From the NCBI RefSeq assembly GCF_004339525.1, contig NZ_SMGE01000001.1, positions 248,001-312,000 of the forward strand: a stretch of DNA of 64,000 nucleotides, read 5' to 3'. This DNA comes from Flavobacterium sp. 90. Its GTDB lineage: Bacteria; Bacteroidota; Bacteroidia; Flavobacteriales; Flavobacteriaceae. A program made the translations under genes and the position numbers. Shown here piece after piece: positions 60,701 through 64,000 of this stretch; the stretch's first letter is position 1; the number at the start of each line of letters is the position of its first letter. The notes beneath the pieces are model-generated. The model searched no databases and was not told the origin of the DNA. It was given only the letters and a program-made list of their open reading frames with translations.

Positions 60701-60716
60701 AGGAAAGTCTACGCAT
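57702..60716 (-). CDS. Large TPR protein of the cell envelope
   Basis: 1004 residues. Signal peptide to about residue 21 (STIVSAQK). The whole mature chain is tetratricopeptide repeats, about twenty or more, with typical spans such as ALQWFDKVDESYMSKSDSDKFN, AYYHLGLSYLNTGKKQEALNAF and DDALFELGNTYVAEKKNDQALKTY. Such proteins act as scaffolds; this long form is common in Bacteroidota and usually found near the barrel protein seen at 54708. The promoter TACATTTG on the minus strand lies 20 bases upstream of the ATG. Exact role unknown; envelope assembly is an inference. Confidence 0.85.
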   Translation of the reverse strand: MRRLSWFFLLHIILISTIVSAQKSAIYTYDLKTFDKALALYNDKQYASAQLIFEYVKNNATTEEVQSDCAYYIANCAIRTNKANADALMEKFVEDYPTSTKQNQAYVEVAQFFFEQGNYPKALQWFDKVDESYMSKSDSDKFNFQKGYSYFNAKKKKEATTYFNKVVNSPEFGSQAKYYLGFMAYEGDDYKEATKYFDEVSGEEKYKEKLSYYQADMNFKLGNFQKAIDLGQTAMAKSNAIEKSELNKIIGESYFNLKQYGKAIPFLEQYAGKKGKWNNTDFYQLGYAYYEQKEYEKAISQFNKIIEGKDFVAQNAYYHLGLSYLNTGKKQEALNAFKNASEMDFNAQIQEDAALNYAKVSYDIGNAYQTVPGILLDFLKKYPNNSSRSEIEKLLVDSYISTKNYKEALVLLEKNRSAENKAAYQKVLFYRGLELYNESNYQEAGKMFKNAISEQKTPEFTARATFWKAETEYLSDDFQNALLSYKQFAGLAAAKTTDEYKNINYNIGYTYFKLKEYDSAGNSFQAQIDNAKEDKVRLNDSYLRLGDCRFVSAKYSAANEAYAKAIEAKGVDADYAQFQKAISYGFMSKNDKKIDELNNFLQMYKKSEYRDDALFELGNTYVAEKKNDQALKTYDQLISEYKNGSFTSKSILRQGLIYYNSDRDEQALVKFKKVAAEFPKTPEALEAVSTARLIYVDSGKVDEYATWVRTLDFVSVTDAELDNDTYDAAFKQYSQNNSKQAITGFAGYITKFSSGLHALEANFYLAQLYFAEGSETKSTSNYQYVIDQPRSEFTEQALTRLAQIFLKAKDCDKSIPVLVRLENEADFPQNKSFAQANLMKCYYDKKDYDNSVVYADKVLQNAKADANVKSDAQIIVARAAMQTGDETKAKAAYAKLSATSKGELAAEALYYDAYFKTKEGKFDASNVSVQKLAKNYSAYKYYGAKSLVLMAKNFYGLKDSYQATYILDNVINNFTDYPDVVEEAKTELNAIKLEEAKTNSSINK

Positions 60717-60735
60717 TTTAATTATATTTAGTATT

Positions 60736-60767
60736 CAAATGTATCATTTTATAACGTTTATAACGAA
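60736..60767 (-). promoter_or_regulatory. Promoter of the TPR gene
   Basis: On the minus strand, TTCG (60767-60764), 20 bases, TACATTTG (60743-60736). -33 box has one mismatch. Confidence 0.55.
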
Positions 60768-60838
60768 ACGTTTCAAGCATTTATTATGAACAAAAATATA
60801 ACAACGCATATTCTACAGCTTCTGAAATATTATTTTCT

Positions 60839-60976
60839 AACCATATAAGTGGTATAAGTAATTATAAGCTAGGTGTTTTTCTCATTTAGTTATTATTCTA
60901 AACTCATATAAGCTTTATTAAATAAAAAACTTCGTTGCGCCATTTAGTAAAATGAACTTAAATCACTTATATGGTT
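60839..60976. repeat. Inverted repeat in the TPR/ftsE spacer
   Basis: AACCATATAAGTG (60839-60851) and CACTTATATGGTT (60964-60976) are perfect 13-base arms 112 bases apart, within the 365-base divergent spacer. No ORF lies between. Confidence 0.6.
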
Positions 60977-61031
60977 TAAATTTTTATTTCCTATTTTTTG
61001 CAAATTTTCTTTAGAAATGATTCAAATTTAT

Positions 61032-61062
61032 TTTGAATCGAAGCGTTATCTTATTACTTTTA
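61032..61062 (+). promoter_or_regulatory. Promoter of ftsE
   Basis: TTTG (61032-61035), 19 bases, TACTTTTA (61055-61062), 19 bases before the ATG. Confidence 0.62.
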
Positions 61063-61081
61063 CCAATCAAATCAATTTATT

Positions 61082-61765
61082 ATGTCACAAATCGTACTGT
61101 CTCTTAAAGAAGTAACTATATATCAGGAAGGAAGAAAAATTTTATCTCATATTAATTTAGATGTTCAGCATGGTGAATTTATCTATATAATTGGAAAAAC
61201 AGGTTCCGGAAAAAGTAGCTTCATGAAAACATTGTACGGTGATTTGCCTTTAAGTGAAGGTGAAGGTCACATTGTTGAGTTTGATTTGGCTGCTTTAAAA
61301 GAAAGTGAAATTCCATATTTGAGACGTAAAATCGGGATTGTATTTCAGGATTTCAAATTGCTTCCGGATCGTTCTGTAAAAGACAATATGCTTTTTGTAT
61401 TGAAAGCTACGGGCTGGACAGAAAAAGAAGCAATGGAACACAAAATTGATGAAGTTCTGGACAAAGTAGGAATGAAAGATTTCCTGAATAAAATGCCTCA
61501 CCAACTTTCTGGAGGAGAACAACAACGTGTGGCGATTGCAAGAGCATTGCTAAACGATCCTGAATTTATTCTTGCCGATGAACCAACCGGAAACCTTGAT
61601 CCACAAACAAGTTCTGAAGTTCTTGAAGTATTGAAAAAAATCAACGCAAACGGTAAAACCATTATCATGGCAACTCATGATTATGCGCTTTTGATGAAAT
61701 TCCCGTCTAAAACATTGAAATGTGAAGACGAAAGAATTTTTGAAGTCGTGCAACGTAACGTGTAA
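61082..61765 (+). CDS. ftsE: Cell-division ABC ATPase FtsE
   Basis: 227 residues. ABC ATPase with Walker A GKTGSGKS (38-45), Q-loop VFQDF (about 88-92), signature LSGGEQQ (142-148), Walker [13 protein letters not shown] (162-173) and switch His in ATHDY. The compact length and [13 protein letters not shown] context match FtsE, the ATPase that with FtsX controls peptidoglycan hydrolases at the septum. No ftsX is adjacent. Instead the stop codon TAA shares its last A with the ATG of a glycosyltransferase. Lolate-type (LolD) transport is the main alternative. Confidence 0.85.
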   Translation: MSQIVLSLKEVTIYQEGRKILSHINLDVQHGEFIYIIGKTGSGKSSFMKTLYGDLPLSEGEGHIVEFDLAALKESEIPYLRRKIGIVFQDFKLLPDRSVKDNMLFVLKATGWTEKEAMEHKIDEVLDKVGMKDFLNKMPHQLSGGEQQRVAIARALLNDPEFILADEPTGNLDPQTSSEVLEVLKKINANGKTIIMATHDYALLMKFPSKTLKCEDERIFEVVQRNV

Positions 61766-62649
61766 TGCTTTCTATATTAATTCCTACTTATAATTATAAT
61801 GTTGTTCCCCTGGTTTTAATACTTAAAGAACAAGCCGATAGTTTAGGAATTGTATACGAAATTCTTACACAAGACGATGTAAGTCAATATTTTATCACTG
61901 AAAATAATCAGATCAATTTATTACCAAATTGCTCTTTCTCTACTAATACAGAAAATTTAGGCAGAGGAAAGAATATCAATTTATTATGTGCTAAATCTAA
62001 GTATGAATATACATTGATTTTAGAAGCTGATGCTTTGCCAGAAAACGACGATTACCTTAAAAATTATATCGAAGCTTTATCAGAATCAACTAAAGTAATT
62101 TTTGGTGGCGTTAAATATCCTGATGCTATTCCTTCAAAAGAAAAATTATTGCGCTGGAAATACGGAAAAAATAGAGAAACTAAATCTATAAATCATAGAC
62201 TTAAAAACACTTACGATTTCGTTTTTACATGGAATTTACTTTTAAAAAAAGAAATTCTTTTACAATTTCCCTTTCCGGAATTTATTCACGAATATGGTTA
62301 TGAAGATTTTATTTTTATAGAAAATCTGCGTTTAAATTCAGTTCCGGTTATTCATATCGAAAATTATTTAATTCATCACAACGGCGAAAGCAGCGCTGAC
62401 TTTATTAGAAAATCTGAAAGAGCCTCCAGAAATTTATACGATTTAGTTGAATTACATAAAATTGATCCTAAAAGTATTCGGTTAAGTAATTTTTATGAAC
62501 GCTTAAAAAAGCTACACCTTATTCCAATTGTAAAAGCCATTTATAAAACAACCAAGAAACAGATTATAGCGAACCTAACATCAAATAATCCGAGCCTATA
62601 TTTGCTGGATTTTTACAAATTAGGATACTACGCTAATTTAAAAAAATAA
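61765..62649 (+). CDS. Glycosyltransferase family 2 protein
   Basis: 294 residues. The GT-A start [18 protein letters not shown] and the donor-site region TENLGRGKNINLLCAKSKYEYTLILEADALPEN fit family 2. The metal-binding motif here is EADA rather than DxD, a tolerated variant. No membrane segments. The C-terminal region is helical (KKLHLIPIVKAIYKTTKKQ). It likely adds a sugar to a surface glycan or glycoprotein. Its ATG overlaps the ftsE stop by one base, so it is translated with ftsE. A second family-2 gene follows after 6 bases. Confidence 0.82.
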   Translation: MLSILIPTYNYNVVPLVLILKEQADSLGIVYEILTQDDVSQYFITENNQINLLPNCSFSTNTENLGRGKNINLLCAKSKYEYTLILEADALPENDDYLKNYIEALSESTKVIFGGVKYPDAIPSKEKLLRWKYGKNRETKSINHRLKNTYDFVFTWNLLLKKEILLQFPFPEFIHEYGYEDFIFIENLRLNSVPVIHIENYLIHHNGESSADFIRKSERASRNLYDLVELHKIDPKSIRLSNFYERLKKLHLIPIVKAIYKTTKKQIIANLTSNNPSLYLLDFYKLGYYANLKK

Positions 62650-62655
62650 ACGATT

Positions 62656-63591
62656 ATGGTATTTTTTTCTGTTATCATTCCGTTATACAACAAAGAAAAT
62701 CATATTGAAAACACCATAAAAAGTGTTCTCGATCAAACTTTTATTGATTACGAAATTATTGTTATTAACGATGGTTCTACAGATAAAAGTGAAGCTCTCG
62801 CACTTGAATTTAATGACGACAGAATCCAAATTTACAATCAAAAAAATCAAGGTGTTTCTACAGCCAGAAATCTTGGAATAGAAAAATCAAAAGGAAAACT
62901 TATCGCTTTTCTCGATGCTGATGATTATTGGTTCCCGAATCATTTAGAAGAATTAGCTCAATTATATCAAGATTTGCCAAATTGCGGAATCTATTGTTCT
63001 CGTTATAAAATTAAAACCGCTAAAAATCATTTTCAAACTCCAGTTTATTCCGGAATTGACAAAGAATTTTGTGGCATTGTAGCAGATTCTTTTTATTCTA
63101 ATCAGCCTTTTAGAATCACCTGGACTTCTTGTTTAGCAATTCCAAAGGATATATTAGAAAATTTTGGAGGATTTACACCAAATGTTACAAACGGTCAGGA
63201 TCTGGAACTTTGGACAAAAATTGCTATAAAATATCCGGTTGCAATTACAAATACAATTACTGCAATCTATAATAATGATATTCCAAATAGTCTTGCCAAG
63301 AAGAATATTGATTCCATGACTTTAATGGATTTTGAGCAATTTAAAATCGCCGAACAACAAAATCCTTCTCTGAAAAAGTTTCTGGATTTATATAGAATCG
63401 AATATGGTTTTCGATATTATGTATTTGGAAATAAAGACAAAAGCACTTTCTATCTAAAAGATGTCGACAGCAAAAACATCGGCTTAAAGATTCGGTTTTT
63501 ATTGAAATTGCCTCCTTTTTGTTTACGCTTTCTTTTTAGGTTAAAGAATTCTTTAAAAAGAAACGGATTTGACTTTTCTATTTACGACTAG
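62656..63591 (+). CDS. Glycosyltransferase family 2 protein
   Basis: 311 residues. The canonical GT2 start is FFSVIIPLYNKENHIENTIKSVLDQTF, followed by EIIVINDGSTDKS, QGVSTARNLGIEKSKGKLIAFLDADDYW (metal-binding DAD, about 86-90) and an acceptor-side segment ending NGQDLELWTKIA (the ED-like catalytic base region). It is a cytoplasmic enzyme likely building a surface polysaccharide or O-glycan. Its stop is 14 bases inside the convergent neighbour, the sugar ketoisomerase. Gene order suggests a surface glycan locus continuing to the right. Confidence 0.9.
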   Translation: MVFFSVIIPLYNKENHIENTIKSVLDQTFIDYEIIVINDGSTDKSEALALEFNDDRIQIYNQKNQGVSTARNLGIEKSKGKLIAFLDADDYWFPNHLEELAQLYQDLPNCGIYCSRYKIKTAKNHFQTPVYSGIDKEFCGIVADSFYSNQPFRITWTSCLAIPKDILENFGGFTPNVTNGQDLELWTKIAIKYPVAITNTITAIYNNDIPNSLAKKNIDSMTLMDFEQFKIAEQQNPSLKKFLDLYRIEYGFRYYVFGNKDKSTFYLKDVDSKNIGLKIRFLLKLPPFCLRFLFRLKNSLKRNGFDFSIYD

Positions 63592-63988
63592 AATATTTTA
63601 CAAATTCATCAAAATCTCTGATATAATCTTCTTCAATATAAACTTCTGACGCCACAACAAGGCAAACAGAACCTGAAGAAAAATTTTGAAGTTCGCGCCA
63701 AATCCCCGGATTAATCAATAAACCTTCATAAGGCTTGTTTAAAGTAACAATTTGTTCGTTTTCTCCATCATTCAAAACCACATCAAAACTCCCGCTTAAG
63801 GCTACTAAAAATTGCTGCAAATTTTTATGTGCATGTCCGCCTCTTTCGGCTCCACTAGGAACATCATAGAGATAATAAACTCGCTTTATTTCAAACGGAA
63901 TTGTGTCATTTTCTATAACAGATATATTCCCTCGTCTCTCCTCGATTTTAGGAAGTTTTATTAGTTCTATTTTGTTCTTCAAATTCAT
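63578..63988 (-). CDS. FdtA/WxcM-like sugar 3,4-ketoisomerase (cupin)
   Basis: 136 residues, cupin fold. The signature ERGGHAHKNLQQFLVALSGSFDVVLNDG (about 48-75) with two His residues, and NKPYEGLLINPGIWRELQNFSSGSVCLVVAS, match the dTDP-4-dehydro-6-deoxy-D-glucose 3,4-ketoisomerase family. It would make dTDP-3-oxo sugars that are aminated into Fuc3N or Qui3N derivatives for surface glycans. The aminotransferase and acetyltransferase expected next to it would lie to the right, outside the window. Its 3' end overlaps the plus-strand glycosyltransferase by 14 bases. Confidence 0.88.
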   Translation of the reverse strand: MNLKNKIELIKLPKIEERRGNISVIENDTIPFEIKRVYYLYDVPSGAERGGHAHKNLQQFLVALSGSFDVVLNDGENEQIVTLNKPYEGLLINPGIWRELQNFSSGSVCLVVASEVYIEEDYIRDFDEFVKYSSRK

Positions 63989-64000
63989 TTTATACGCTTA

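Overview
The window reads as a stretch of chromosome from a Flavobacterium-like member of the Bacteroidota. The evidence is AT-rich DNA, signal peptides ending in AQ or SQ, type IX secretion (T9SS) sorting domains of both type A and type B, a PorP/SprF gene, a fused SecDF, many TonB-dependent outer-membrane proteins, and promoters of the form TTTG-N19/20-TAnnTTTG with no obvious Shine-Dalgarno dependence. I saw no rRNA, tRNA, CRISPR array or prophage. Most of the window is core genome; the accessory parts are one insertion sequence, several palindromic repeat elements and a few orphan cassettes.

Layout, left to right. 1-6 kb: the 3' part of a membrane acyltransferase, topB, a DUF6265-like lipoprotein, then an unusually AT-rich cluster of three overlapping genes (LRR protein, lipoprotein, two-TM protein). 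6-13.3 kb: an MFS transporter, then an iron/siderophore-type locus of two TonB-dependent receptors around a DUF4198 protein; a 23-bp dyad recurs upstream of all three genes. 13.4-20.7 kb: an amino-acid permease, a roughly 165-bp-arm inverted repeat, valS, a DUF1573 protein and a complete IS481-type element with a 5-bp target duplication. 20.7-26.5 kb: a three-gene surface/gliding cassette on the minus strand (T9SS type-B adhesin, PorP/SprF, OmpA-PD40 protein). 26.6-34.5 kb: a PDZ aspartyl protease, an aminotransferase, and a 1617-residue secreted multidomain protein with a CotH-kinase-like domain.

34.8-45.7 kb is housekeeping: folE, a four-helix-bundle (S23-type) gene interrupted by an in-frame TGA, cysS, yidD, lgt, a PagL-like deacylase, secDF, mdh and gyrB. 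46-52.6 kb: a secreted M16 metallopeptidase and two asnB paralogues, one of which has lost the glutaminase nucleophile and two other glutaminase residues. 53-60.7 kb: a GreA/B-like protein, a GNAT acetyltransferase, a plug-less TonB-receptor-like barrel, a PhzF-family enzyme and a large TPR protein, with repeat-rich spacers. 61-64 kb: ftsE translationally coupled to a glycosyltransferase, a second glycosyltransferase, and a convergent FdtA/WxcM-like sugar ketoisomerase, suggesting the edge of a surface-polysaccharide region.

The best candidates for new biology are the glutaminase-dead asnB paralogue, the shared operator-like dyad at the receptor locus, the interrupted four-helix-bundle gene between heptad repeats, the CotH-kinase surface protein, and the nested or interleaved palindromic elements between genes. 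I did not find a defence system or a clearly unprecedented gene cluster.
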